Part shown: positions 50,330 through 58,665 of the stretch, piece by piece
Position numbering within the stretch: the first letter of the stretch is position 1
How the letters are laid out: each line of letters opens with the position of its first letter
Assembly (NCBI GenBank): GCA_910584985.1
Contig: CAJUDJ010000001.1
Coordinates: 62,001-126,000 of the forward strand
Source: an uncultured Eubacterium sp.
GTDB lineage: Bacteria; Bacillota; Clostridia; Oscillospirales; Acutalibacteraceae
DNA length: 64,000 nucleotides
Direction: 5' to 3'
Notes under the pieces: model-generated
What the model saw: the letters and a program-made list of their open reading frames with translations, nothing else
Told to the model about the DNA's origin: nothing
Databases searched by the model: none
Program-made: the position numbers and the translations under genes

Positions 50330-50407
50330 AAGGAGGGTGAATATAGTAGTAAACTGAGCATATAACATTGATTTATGTGCTGAATTTATTACTATTTACA
50401 CCTCCTT
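50330..50407 (+). promoter_or_regulatory. Long hairpin in the pnp leader
   Basis: AAGGAGG (50330-50336) and CCTCCTT (50401-50407) close an imperfect stem of about 35 bases per side with GTAGTAAA/TTTATTAC and AGCATATAA/TTTATGTGCT inside. A long double strand before pnp recalls the RNase III-dependent PNPase autoregulation site of E. coli. Confidence 0.6.
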
Positions 50408-50443
50408 CTGATATAAAAAACATGAAAAAGTGAGGTAAAAACA

Positions 50444-52639
50444 ATGTTTTTCAAAAATTTTAAAACATGGGAAACGGAATTTGCAGGCCGCAGATTCGTT
50501 CTTGAAACAGGAAAAATGGCAGGGCTTGCAAATGCTGCATTTCTTGCACGCTACGGCGAAACCGAGGTGCTTTGCACTGTAACAGCTTCTGCAAAGCCGA
50601 GAGAAGGCATTGACTTCTTCCCTCTTTCCGTTGATTACGAAGAAAAAATGTATTCCGTGGGCAGAATCCCGGGTTCTTTCCTGCGCCGTGAGGGCAGAGC
50701 AGGTGAAAAGGCTATTCTTACCAGTCGCTGCATAGACAGACCGATCCGTCCGCTGTTCCCGAAGGATTTAAGAAATGACTGCTCCGTTGTTGCAACCGTT
50801 ATGTCTGTTGATCCGGACTGCTCTCCCGAAATTGCAGCAGCAATCGGCGTTTCGGCAGCAATTGCTGTTTCCGATATTCCGTGGGACGGCCCGATTTCTT
50901 CTGTTAATGTAGGTCTTGTAGACGGCGAAATCGTTCTTAATCCTACGCTCGAACAGAGAGAAAAAACAGATTTAACACTTACAGTTGCTTCCACTGCCGA
51001 CCTTGTTGCCATGATTGAAGCAGGCGGCAATGAAATTCCGGATGACCTTATGTTTGATGCCATTATGGCAGGCCATGAGGAAAACAAGAAAATGGTTAAA
51101 TTTATTCAGCGCATCGTGGATGAAATCGGCAAACCGAAATTTGCTTACGAATCCTCCGATCCCGATCCTGAAATTATGGCAGAAATCGAAGCTTTTTGCA
51201 TTGAAGATGTTAAAAAAGCACTGGATACGGACGATAAGCTTATCCGTGATGAAGCACTTCTTCCGATTTATGAAGCTGTTCATGAAAAGTTTGATGAAAG
51301 ATTTGAAGGCTGCGAAGCTAAGCTGGACGAGATTATGTATCTTGTGCAGAAGCATGTTGTGCGTGCATGGCTTAAGGATGAGCATAAGCGTGTGGACGGC
51401 AGAGGAATTGATGAAATCCGCCCGCTTAACGCAGAGGTTGACCTGCTTTCCAGAGCACACGGTTCCGGTATGTTTACCAGAGGACAGACACAGGTGCTTT
51501 CCGTTACAACGCTTGGCCCGATGAACGACTGCCAGATGCTGGACGGACTTGATGAACAGACAGAAAAAAGATATATCCATCATTACAATTTCCCGAGCTA
51601 CAGCGTTGGTGAAACAAAGCCGTCAAGAGGACCGGGAAGAAGAGAAATCGGCCACGGTGCACTTGCTGAAAAGGCACTTATTCCCGTGCTTCCTACTGTT
51701 GATGAATTTCCTTACTGCATCCGTGTAGTATCTGAAGTGCTTTCTTCAAACGGTTCAACATCACAGGGCTCTGTCTGCGGTTCAACACTTTCTCTTATGG
51801 CTGCCGGCGTTCCGATTAAAGCACCGGTTGCAGGCATCAGCTGCGGACTTATCACAGGCGATGACGGTGTTTACGGCGACTTTATGACAATGGTTGACAT
51901 TCAGGGTCTTGAAGATTTCTACGGTGATATGGACTTTAAGGTTGCCGGAACAAAGAAAGGCATTACGGCCATCCAGATGGACCTTAAAGTGCACGGCCTT
52001 ACCCCTGAAATCATTAAAGAAGCTTTTGCAAAAACAAACAAGGCAAGAAATTATATTCTGGATGATATTATGCTTCCTGTTATCAGTGAGCCGCGCAAGG
52101 AGCTTTCAAAATATGCCCCGAAAATGCTCACCGTTTCGATTGACCCCGATAAGATTGGCGATGTTATCGGCAAAGGCGGCAAGGTTATTCAGGAAATCCA
52201 GAATGAATTTGATGTTAAAATCAATATCGAAGAGGACGGCCGTGTATTTATCAGCGGCATAGATATTGATAAGTGCAAGGGTGCACTTGAAGTGGTTAAG
52301 CTTATTGCAACCGATCCTGAAGTTGGTGCTTTCTATAACGGCATTGTTACAAGAATTATGAATTTCGGCGCGTTTGTTGAAATTGCACCGGGCAAGGAAG
52401 GCCTTGTTCATATTTCAAGGCTTGATGTTAAGAGAACCGAAAAGGTTGAAGACTGCGTAAACATCGGCGATTCCATTATTGTAAAATGCATTGAGATTGA
52501 CGATCAGGGCAGAATTAATCTTTCAAGAAGAGATGCACTGATTGAGCTTGAGGGCATGACACCCGAAAATGAAATTGACGAAGCACCGAGAAAGCCGCGC
52601 CGCGACAATTTCAGAAATGACCGTCGCCCAAGAAGATAA
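50444..52639 (+). CDS. pnp: Polyribonucleotide nucleotidyltransferase (PNPase)
   Basis: 731 residues: two RNase PH domains (about 10-230 and 320-540) joined by a helical linker, a KH domain with VIGKGGKVIQEI (about 575) and an S1 domain (FNGIV-like YNGIVTRIMNFGAFVEI, about 630-700), then a basic tail. It degrades mRNA 3' to 5' with phosphate. GTGAGG precedes the ATG. Confidence 0.98.
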   Translation: MFFKNFKTWETEFAGRRFVLETGKMAGLANAAFLARYGETEVLCTVTASAKPREGIDFFPLSVDYEEKMYSVGRIPGSFLRREGRAGEKAILTSRCIDRPIRPLFPKDLRNDCSVVATVMSVDPDCSPEIAAAIGVSAAIAVSDIPWDGPISSVNVGLVDGEIVLNPTLEQREKTDLTLTVASTADLVAMIEAGGNEIPDDLMFDAIMAGHEENKKMVKFIQRIVDEIGKPKFAYESSDPDPEIMAEIEAFCIEDVKKALDTDDKLIRDEALLPIYEAVHEKFDERFEGCEAKLDEIMYLVQKHVVRAWLKDEHKRVDGRGIDEIRPLNAEVDLLSRAHGSGMFTRGQTQVLSVTTLGPMNDCQMLDGLDEQTEKRYIHHYNFPSYSVGETKPSRGPGRREIGHGALAEKALIPVLPTVDEFPYCIRVVSEVLSSNGSTSQGSVCGSTLSLMAAGVPIKAPVAGISCGLITGDDGVYGDFMTMVDIQGLEDFYGDMDFKVAGTKKGITAIQMDLKVHGLTPEIIKEAFAKTNKARNYILDDIMLPVISEPRKELSKYAPKMLTVSIDPDKIGDVIGKGGKVIQEIQNEFDVKINIEEDGRVFISGIDIDKCKGALEVVKLIATDPEVGAFYNGIVTRIMNFGAFVEIAPGKEGLVHISRLDVKRTEKVEDCVNIGDSIIVKCIEIDDQGRINLSRRDALIELEGMTPENEIDEAPRKPRRDNFRNDRRPRR

Positions 52640-52681
52640 TGCAATAAAATAATTAAAACCTCCCTTTTGCAATAGTAAAAT

Positions 52682-52722
52682 AAAGGTAGACACATGGAAA
52701 ACCACCATGTATCTACCTTTTT
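52682..52722 (+). terminator. Terminator after pnp
   Basis: AAAGGTAGA-ACATGG pairs with CCATGT-TCTACCTTT, followed by TT. Confidence 0.9.
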
Positions 52723-52752
52723 GTTATGCTAAAATATAATATGGGGGGAAAG

Positions 52753-53260
52753 ATGAAAAAAGGACAAATGAACGAAAATTAGAAATCATAGGAAAACACT
52801 TAAATGAACATATTTCTGTGCGAGCGCGCGAAAAAGAATATAATGCAGACAGAAGTATGATCTGTCATCGGGTAAGGGATTACATCAAATACGGCGAAGC
52901 TGCATTTGATTGCAAAGTACATCCGGAAAATCCTTTTGCAGCATTACACACAAGCAAAACTTTAACCGAAACAGAAAGATTAAGGTTGCAATTAGTAAAA
53001 TCAGAAATTGAAAATGAACGGTTAAAAAAGGATATCAAGTGAACGGAGTCGGTGCAAACAAGGAATTCGTTTCTTTAAAAGATGTGAAAATAAAATAATA
53101 TATTCGTTGAAAGACAAATACAGCATTAAATTTCTATGCGAAATAATATTTATTAACCGTTTGGGATACTACAAATGGTTAGCACGAAAAGATAAATCAA
53201 ACAGATATGAACAAAATAGAATAACACTTATACAATTACTGAGCATCTCATCTGACCGCT
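52753..53260 (+). mobile_element. IS3-family (IS150-like) transposase remnant
   Basis: OrfA pieces: after a shift in the A run at 52756 the frame reads RTNERKLEIIGKHLNEHISV and on to VKSEIENERLKKDIK (stop at 53039-53041), continuing in the next frame as VNGVGANKEFVSLKD. An OrfB start follows (YSLKDKYSIKFLCEIIFINR, then LGYYKWLARKDKSNRYEQNR) and breaks off at about 53255 before the DDE catalytic region. Multiple shifts and truncation show a dead element. No clear terminal repeats remain. Confidence 0.85.
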
Positions 53261-53261
53261 G

Positions 53262-53293
53262 ATTCATAGATTTGGCTAGCCAAATCTATGAAT
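53262..53293. repeat. Perfect 32-bp palindrome at the IS3 break point
   Basis: ATTCATAGATTTGGCT (53262-53277) is followed at once by its exact reverse complement AGCCAAATCTATGAAT (53278-53293). It lies where OrfB ends and a MarR pseudogene ends on the opposite strand. T-rich sequence follows, so it could also work as a terminator. Confidence 0.9.
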
Positions 53294-53347
53294 ACATATC
53301 ATTTTTATTTAATTCAAAAAACTTACACACTTTTATTGACAAAGCCG

Positions 53348-53610
53348 TTAGAACAGCATAATAAGCAGCTCTATAAAACCTTTTTGTATAAATTCCTTTA
53401 AAACCATATTCACCGTCTGTTCTGGTATCAGCCAGCTGCTGCTTATTTTTTCTGTGTGCAGCTCCCGTTTTTTCCTGCACCGCACACAACACAAGTAATT
53501 TATTTACAGATACACCTTACTTCTTTGCAAATTCCCCGCAAACATAATTGTACTCCTGCCAAATTTCGTAATATCTGTTAATAATTTCTGTAAAATCATT
53601 TCTTCATCAT
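53348..53610 (-). pseudogene. MarR-family regulator pseudogene
   Basis: On the minus strand, ATG 53610 (MMKK) shifts into NDFTEIINRYYEIWQEYNYV, then reads CGEFAKK, a stop, and GVSVNKLLVLCAVQEKTG. A further shift gives LIPEQTVNMVLKEFIQKGFI, the recognition-helix block of a MarR wing-helix, ending at TAA 53350-53348. The C-terminal dimer part is missing. At least two frameshifts, one stop and a truncation are needed to explain it. A TATAAT-containing promoter and GTAC repeats upstream still look intact. Confidence 0.7.
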
Positions 53611-53833
53611 ACATCCCCTGAAAATTCAGTACGGTTTTGTACTAATTATATTTTAGTCTATTTTTGTACTCTTCTCAAGCAAAACATTTTTATTTTCCAT
53701 TACACAGTTGAAGAAATGCCAATATTATGTTATTATAATAACACTTATATTTGTATTTATTAACGCAGGCTAAAAACAATTCTGAATCAGAATACCCTGC
53801 TGTTAAACGCTTTAATAAAGAGGAGCAGAATCT

Positions 53834-56800
53834 ATGAAATATAAAATCAGCAGAAAGCTTCATACGGATTTTTCTGTTTTTGAACAGAACAAGCTGCCGG
53901 AACGCAGCTATTTTATACCCTTTTCCTGCGCATCAGCACTTTCAGAAACCGATTATAAAAATGAAAGATATAAATCGGACAGAATCATTATGCTCAGCGG
54001 AGAATGGGATTTTGCCTATTACAAAAAGCTCAGCCTTGTTCCCGATCTGTTTGACACCGATAATATTGAATTTGACAGAATAACCGTTCCAAGCACCTGG
54101 CAGCGAACCGGATATGACCAGATTGCATATATCAACACCCGCTATCCGTTTCCGAAAAAACCGCCGCATATTCCCGAAGATGTTGCAACAGGCATTTACA
54201 GAAAAACATTTAATATTAATCATGCCGAAGCCCAAAAAACGCTGACTTTTCTTGGTGTGGCCGGTGCACTTGCCGTTTATATCAACGGTCAATATGTAGG
54301 TTACAGCGAGGGCTCGCATAATACTGCTGAATTTGATATTACCGCTTTTACAAAGCCGGGAAAAAATGAGCTTGTTGCTGTTGTATATAAATGGAGCAAC
54401 GGAACCTATCTGGAATGCCAGGATATGTTCCGTGAAAACGGCATTTTCAGAGATGTCTATATTCTTGAAGCAGAAAAAAACCATATCACGGATTTCTGCC
54501 TGCGCCCTGTAAAAAATCCGGACGGCACATACAATGTAAACATTTCAGTTGACGGTTGTTTCGACAGCGATACCGTTATTAAAATCAAAGCTTTTGACAG
54601 CGAAACGCTTTTTCAAACAGAGCTTCTGCCTGATAAAAGCATCGTTGTTCCCTCTGTTTTTGCAGAGGAATGGAATGCGGAAATTCCGAAGCTGTATGAG
54701 GTTTCCATTATTCTTTACACAAACGGAGAGGAAACAGAAGCAATCCGTACCTATCTTGGCTTTAAGCACATTGAAATCAGGGGCGAAGTATTCTTTTTCA
54801 ACGATAAAATGATTAAGCTCAAGGGCGTAAACCATCACGACACGCATATGACCAAGGGTTATGCCATGAGCCTTTCGGATCTGGAGCTTGATGTTCAGCT
54901 GATGAAGGCATATAACTGCAACTGTGTAAGAACCTCTCACTATCCGCCCGATCCCGCATTTCTTACAATGTGCGATATATACGGCCTTTATGTTGTTGAC
55001 GAGGCAGATATTGAAACCCACGGCTTTTATGCCATTCCGCACAGCACCTATAATCCGAACAGGCTGAGCAATGATTTAACATGGGCAGACCATTATCTGG
55101 ACCGGGTAAAAAGAATGTACGGCAGGGATAAAAACCATCCCAGCATTACGATGTGGAGCCTTGGCAACGAATCAGGCGGCTATAAATGTCAGGATGTCTG
55201 CAATGCTTATCTGAAAAAGGTGAACCCGGAAATCCCTGTTCATTATGAAGGGGTAAACCGAAGCAAGCGCTGGGCTTATGATGTTGTTTCAAGGATGTAC
55301 GGCTCACAGGACTTAATGAAAAAAATTCAGAACGGCACAGCCGGAAGCAAATATAAAGGCAAGCCGTTTTTCCAGTGCGAATATGCGCATGCAATGGGCA
55401 ACGGCCCGGGCGGACTTGAAGAATATATGCAGCTTTTCTATTCCTCGGACCAGTTTATGGGCGGCTGTATATGGGAATGGGCAGACCACAGCGTTTATGA
55501 TAAAAACGCAAAATACAAGTGGACTTACGGCGGAGATCATAACGAACCGATTCATGACGGCAATTTCTGTGTGGACGGTCTTTTCTTCCCAGACAGAACA
55601 CCCTCAAGCGGTGCACTTGAGATGAAAGCCTGCTACCGTCCCGTAAGAGCATCCAATATCGGCGGCGGCAATTTTGAATTCTGGAACACAAGAAGCTTTG
55701 CTTCAACTGCCGATATAAGAATTGAATATGAAATTGTTGAAAACAGCATATCCGTTCAGAAAGGAAACTTTGATGTGGAGATTCCTGCCGAGGATAAGCA
55801 TGTGTTCAGCATAGAATGTGCCTCGCTGGATAAAAAGGATGCCGATGTTTTCGTAAACTTTACATATAAAGATAAAAACACCGGCTTTGAAATTGCAAAG
55901 GAACAGCTGATCCTTTGTGAAGCAGAAATGCAGGGTGAAAGAAAAATGAACAATGCCCTGATCAATACATCCAAAAACCGCATTTCTGTTGATTTCAAAT
56001 GCGGAAGCGCCGTTTTTGATAAGAAAAAAGGACTTGTCAGCCTGAATGCGAACGGTGTGGAATATATCCATCCGACACCGTCTGATAAAGGCTATGGCTT
56101 TGTTCCCCATATTTTCAGAGGTGCGATTGACAATGACAGAAATTTAGCAGTATTCTGGAATATTATCGGTCTTGACCATGCAAAGCCGAAGCTTCGTTCC
56201 TGCAAAGCGACTGAAGAAAACAGAAAACAGATTATCAGAACGGTATACAGCTTTGTAACACGCGGTATTTTCACGCTTGCAAAGACAACAGTGGATTACA
56301 CAATCGGCGACAACGGAAATGTTTATGTAACAGCAAGGCTTAAAAACAGCTGTCCGCTTCCGATACAGCTTCCCCGATTCGGTGTTCACTGCGAGCTTCC
56401 CGCAGAATTTTCCGCTGTGCAGTATTACGGCCTCGGCCCGGATGAAAACTATTCGGATTTCAAAGAGCATGCCACAATCGGAATTTATGAAACTGCCGTA
56501 AAGGATATGGCACATAAGTATATTAAGCCACAGGATTCAGGCAACAGAGGCGAGGTGCGCTATGCCGTACTGAAGAACACAAACGGCAATGAAATCCGAT
56601 TTAATGCTGTAAACAGAACCTTCAGCTTCAATGCAACACCGTTTACGCTGAAGCAGCTTGTTGCTGCAAAGCATATTGAGGATTTACCGGATGCAGACAC
56701 AACCTTTGCCGCCATAGACGGCTTTGTAAGGGGCACAGGCTCTGCAAGCTGCGGCCCTATGCCGGGTAAGGAACACCTTATTGAATTCGGATACGGCAAA

Positions 56801-56842
56801 CCGCTTGAATTCACCTTTGAATTTGAATTTGCAAAGAACTAA
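53834..56842 (+). CDS. lacZ: Beta-galactosidase, GH2 family (LacZ-type)
   Basis: 1002 residues, the classical five-domain LacZ length. Jelly-roll domain with VPSTWQRTGYD, two Ig-like domains, the TIM barrel with acid/base Glu446 (SLGNESGGY) and nucleophile Glu516 (FQCEYAHAMGNGPG), and a C-terminal Bgal small-chain domain (YYGLGPDENYSDF). No signal peptide, so it hydrolyses imported lactose or beta-galactosides in the cytoplasm. GAGGAGCAG precedes the start. Unlike the GH2 gene at 37.9 kb it is intact. No sugar transporter is adjacent. Confidence 0.96.
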   Translation: MKYKISRKLHTDFSVFEQNKLPERSYFIPFSCASALSETDYKNERYKSDRIIMLSGEWDFAYYKKLSLVPDLFDTDNIEFDRITVPSTWQRTGYDQIAYINTRYPFPKKPPHIPEDVATGIYRKTFNINHAEAQKTLTFLGVAGALAVYINGQYVGYSEGSHNTAEFDITAFTKPGKNELVAVVYKWSNGTYLECQDMFRENGIFRDVYILEAEKNHITDFCLRPVKNPDGTYNVNISVDGCFDSDTVIKIKAFDSETLFQTELLPDKSIVVPSVFAEEWNAEIPKLYEVSIILYTNGEETEAIRTYLGFKHIEIRGEVFFFNDKMIKLKGVNHHDTHMTKGYAMSLSDLELDVQLMKAYNCNCVRTSHYPPDPAFLTMCDIYGLYVVDEADIETHGFYAIPHSTYNPNRLSNDLTWADHYLDRVKRMYGRDKNHPSITMWSLGNESGGYKCQDVCNAYLKKVNPEIPVHYEGVNRSKRWAYDVVSRMYGSQDLMKKIQNGTAGSKYKGKPFFQCEYAHAMGNGPGGLEEYMQLFYSSDQFMGGCIWEWADHSVYDKNAKYKWTYGGDHNEPIHDGNFCVDGLFFPDRTPSSGALEMKACYRPVRASNIGGGNFEFWNTRSFASTADIRIEYEIVENSISVQKGNFDVEIPAEDKHVFSIECASLDKKDADVFVNFTYKDKNTGFEIAKEQLILCEAEMQGERKMNNALINTSKNRISVDFKCGSAVFDKKKGLVSLNANGVEYIHPTPSDKGYGFVPHIFRGAIDNDRNLAVFWNIIGLDHAKPKLRSCKATEENRKQIIRTVYSFVTRGIFTLAKTTVDYTIGDNGNVYVTARLKNSCPLPIQLPRFGVHCELPAEFSAVQYYGLGPDENYSDFKEHATIGIYETAVKDMAHKYIKPQDSGNRGEVRYAVLKNTNGNEIRFNAVNRTFSFNATPFTLKQLVAAKHIEDLPDADTTFAAIDGFVRGTGSASCGPMPGKEHLIEFGYGKPLEFTFEFEFAKN

Positions 56843-56858
56843 AGCTTTTTTCACCGCA

Positions 56859-56898
56859 AAAAAGGAGGGAGATTTTTTACGAAATCCCCCTCCTTTTT
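56859..56898. terminator. Terminator after lacZ
   Basis: AAAAAGGAGGGAGATTT (56859-56875) pairs with AAATC-CCCCTCCTTTTT (56882-56898), shared with the converging gene. Confidence 0.9.
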
Positions 56899-57568
56899 AT
56901 TTACAAGCCGGCTTATGCCATGAATAAACAATCTTTTCTTTATCGTTTTCTATTTTATAATAATCAAGACTTTCTACCTTCTGATAATTTAAGTGCAAAT
57001 ATATTTTTGCCTGCCGTAACGGCGGCTCATTTTTGATTTCCGGTACATAATAATATTTATAACAAACTGCTTCACAATCATTTTTATATACATATTGCTC
57101 ATAATCAATACTTCCGGAAGTGATTTCAGAATAACTGATGATTCTGTTTTCATTAAAAACAAAACAATATATTGAAGAAGGATATTTCTTTTTTGTATGC
57201 CCTATAAACGGTGCGGCATATACTCTGTTATCCTGTTTTAAAAAATAATATGTGCAATCACAGCCAAACTGATTATAATTTTCAAAAAATAAAAGTTCGC
57301 CCTTTTTATCATAATAGCATTTTGCATATCTTTTGGATTTTGGCTGTTTTTTTATAATCCGTCCTTTTTTATAGTTCGATGTTATTTTATCTGTTAGCAG
57401 GCTGGGTGTAAACAGTCCAAGGCCATCAAAAGCAGTTGCATAACCGTTCTTTTCCGGACAGATATTCTTTTTTATTGCATCCATATTTTCCAGAATAAGA
57501 TTTATAATATCTTCTTTTATCAGAAGCAGTTTATATAACTTTTCCTGTATGTTTTCCTTATTTTTCAT
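56897..57568 (-). CDS. Hypothetical Lys/Tyr-rich protein behind guaA
   Basis: About 223 residues, very rich in Lys, Tyr and Asn, no membrane segment or signal, no family recognised. The middle part YYDKKGELLFFENYNQFG resembles small sensor-like beta repeats but proves nothing. Its ATG overlaps the guaA stop (ATGA), so it is translated from the same mRNA. An ATG two codons upstream is equally possible. The lower GC than guaA suggests later acquisition. Confidence 0.7.
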   Translation of the reverse strand: MKNKENIQEKLYKLLLIKEDIINLILENMDAIKKNICPEKNGYATAFDGLGLFTPSLLTDKITSNYKKGRIIKKQPKSKRYAKCYYDKKGELLFFENYNQFGCDCTYYFLKQDNRVYAAPFIGHTKKKYPSSIYCFVFNENRIISYSEITSGSIDYEQYVYKNDCEAVCYKYYYVPEIKNEPPLRQAKIYLHLNYQKVESLDYYKIENDKEKIVYSWHKPACK

Positions 57569-58545
57569 TCCCATTCTATCGTGCCGCAGGGCTTTGGTGT
57601 AAGGTCATAAAGCACTCTGTTTACGCCGTTCACCTCGGTTGTGATGCGCTCTGTAATATGCTGAAGCAGGGCAAAAGGAATATCCTCAACCGTAGCAGTC
57701 ATTGCATCTGTTGTATTCACGGCACGGATGATTACGGGATACGCATAAGTGCGTTTTCCGTTCTTAACACCAACGGACCTGAATTCCGGCACTGCCGTGA
57801 AATACTGCCAAACCTTGCCTTCAAGACCGTTTTTCGCAAATTCTTCACGAAGAATGGCATCCGATTCACGCACACATTCCAGCCTGTCGCGTGTGATTGC
57901 GCCAAGGCAGCGCACGCCGAGACCGGGGCCGGGAAACGGCTGGCGGTAAACCATTGCATCGGGCAGGCCGAGTGCATTGCCGACAACCCTTACCTCGTCC
58001 TTATAAAGAAACTTAAGCGGTTCTACAAGTTCAAACTGCAGGTCCTCTGGCAGACCGCCTACATTATGATGCGCCTTAACGCCGTCGCTTTCAATAATAT
58101 CGGGATAAATTGTACCCTGTGCAAGAAATTCTATGCCCTCCTGCTTTCTGGCCTCCTCTTCAAACACACGGATAAATTCAGCGCCTATAATTTTACGCTT
58201 TTTCTCCGGCTCTGCAACGCCTGCAAGCTTGTCCAGAAATCTGTCCGCAGCGTCAACATAAATCAGATTTGCATCCATCTGGTTGCGGAATACCTCAACC
58301 ACCTGTTCCGGTTCGCCCTTGCGGAGCAAGCCGTGATTTACATGCACGCAAACAAGCTGCTTTCCGATTGCTTTGATAAGAAGTGCGGCAACAACAGATG
58401 AATCCACGCCGCCGGAAAGTGCAAGCAGCACCTTTTTACTGCCAACCTGCTGCTGAATTTCAGAAACCTGTTCTGCGATGAACGCATCTGCAAACTCCCT
58501 GGTTGTAATTCTTGCCATTGCTTCGGGCCTTTTATTATTCTCCAT
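57565..58545 (-). CDS. guaA: GMP synthase, ATP-pyrophosphatase subunit only
   Basis: 326 residues: PP-loop LSGGVDSSV (about 43-51) and the complete C-terminal GMP-synthase domain ending TPKPCGTIEWE. It amidates XMP to GMP with ATP. The class I glutaminase domain that precedes this part in usual bacterial GuaA is absent; the first 20 residues are only a short lead. Either a separate glutaminase subunit exists elsewhere, as in archaea, or ammonia is used. AGGAGG lies before the ATG. Confidence 0.93.
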   Translation of the reverse strand: MENNKRPEAMARITTREFADAFIAEQVSEIQQQVGSKKVLLALSGGVDSSVVAALLIKAIGKQLVCVHVNHGLLRKGEPEQVVEVFRNQMDANLIYVDAADRFLDKLAGVAEPEKKRKIIGAEFIRVFEEEARKQEGIEFLAQGTIYPDIIESDGVKAHHNVGGLPEDLQFELVEPLKFLYKDEVRVVGNALGLPDAMVYRQPFPGPGLGVRCLGAITRDRLECVRESDAILREEFAKNGLEGKVWQYFTAVPEFRSVGVKNGKRTYAYPVIIRAVNTTDAMTATVEDIPFALLQHITERITTEVNGVNRVLYDLTPKPCGTIEWE

Positions 58546-58617
58546 AAAATCCTCCTGAAATCAGTTCTTATAAGGCAGCAGGACAATGCCCTGCTTTTTC
58601 TTATATATTTCTTTATT

Positions 58618-58646
58618 ATAATAACAAGAATTACATAAAATTGCAA
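58618..58646 (-). promoter_or_regulatory. Promoter of guaA
   Basis: On the minus strand TTGCAA (58646-58641) and TATTAT (58623-58618) with a 17-base spacer. A hairpin AGCAGG/CCTGCT (58577-58595) lies in the leader. Confidence 0.55.
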
Positions 58647-58665
58647 TATTTTCATAGAAAACGAA

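Noticed and set aside
53286..53492. 68-codon minus-strand open frame (MLCAVQEKTGAAHRKNKQQL...)
   Set aside because: Only its start matches a MarR protein; the rest is an out-of-frame reading. Treated as part of the MarR pseudogene.
57658..58401. 247-codon plus-strand open frame opposite guaA
   Set aside because: Antisense shadow; no Shine-Dalgarno, and guaA is fully supported on the other strand.
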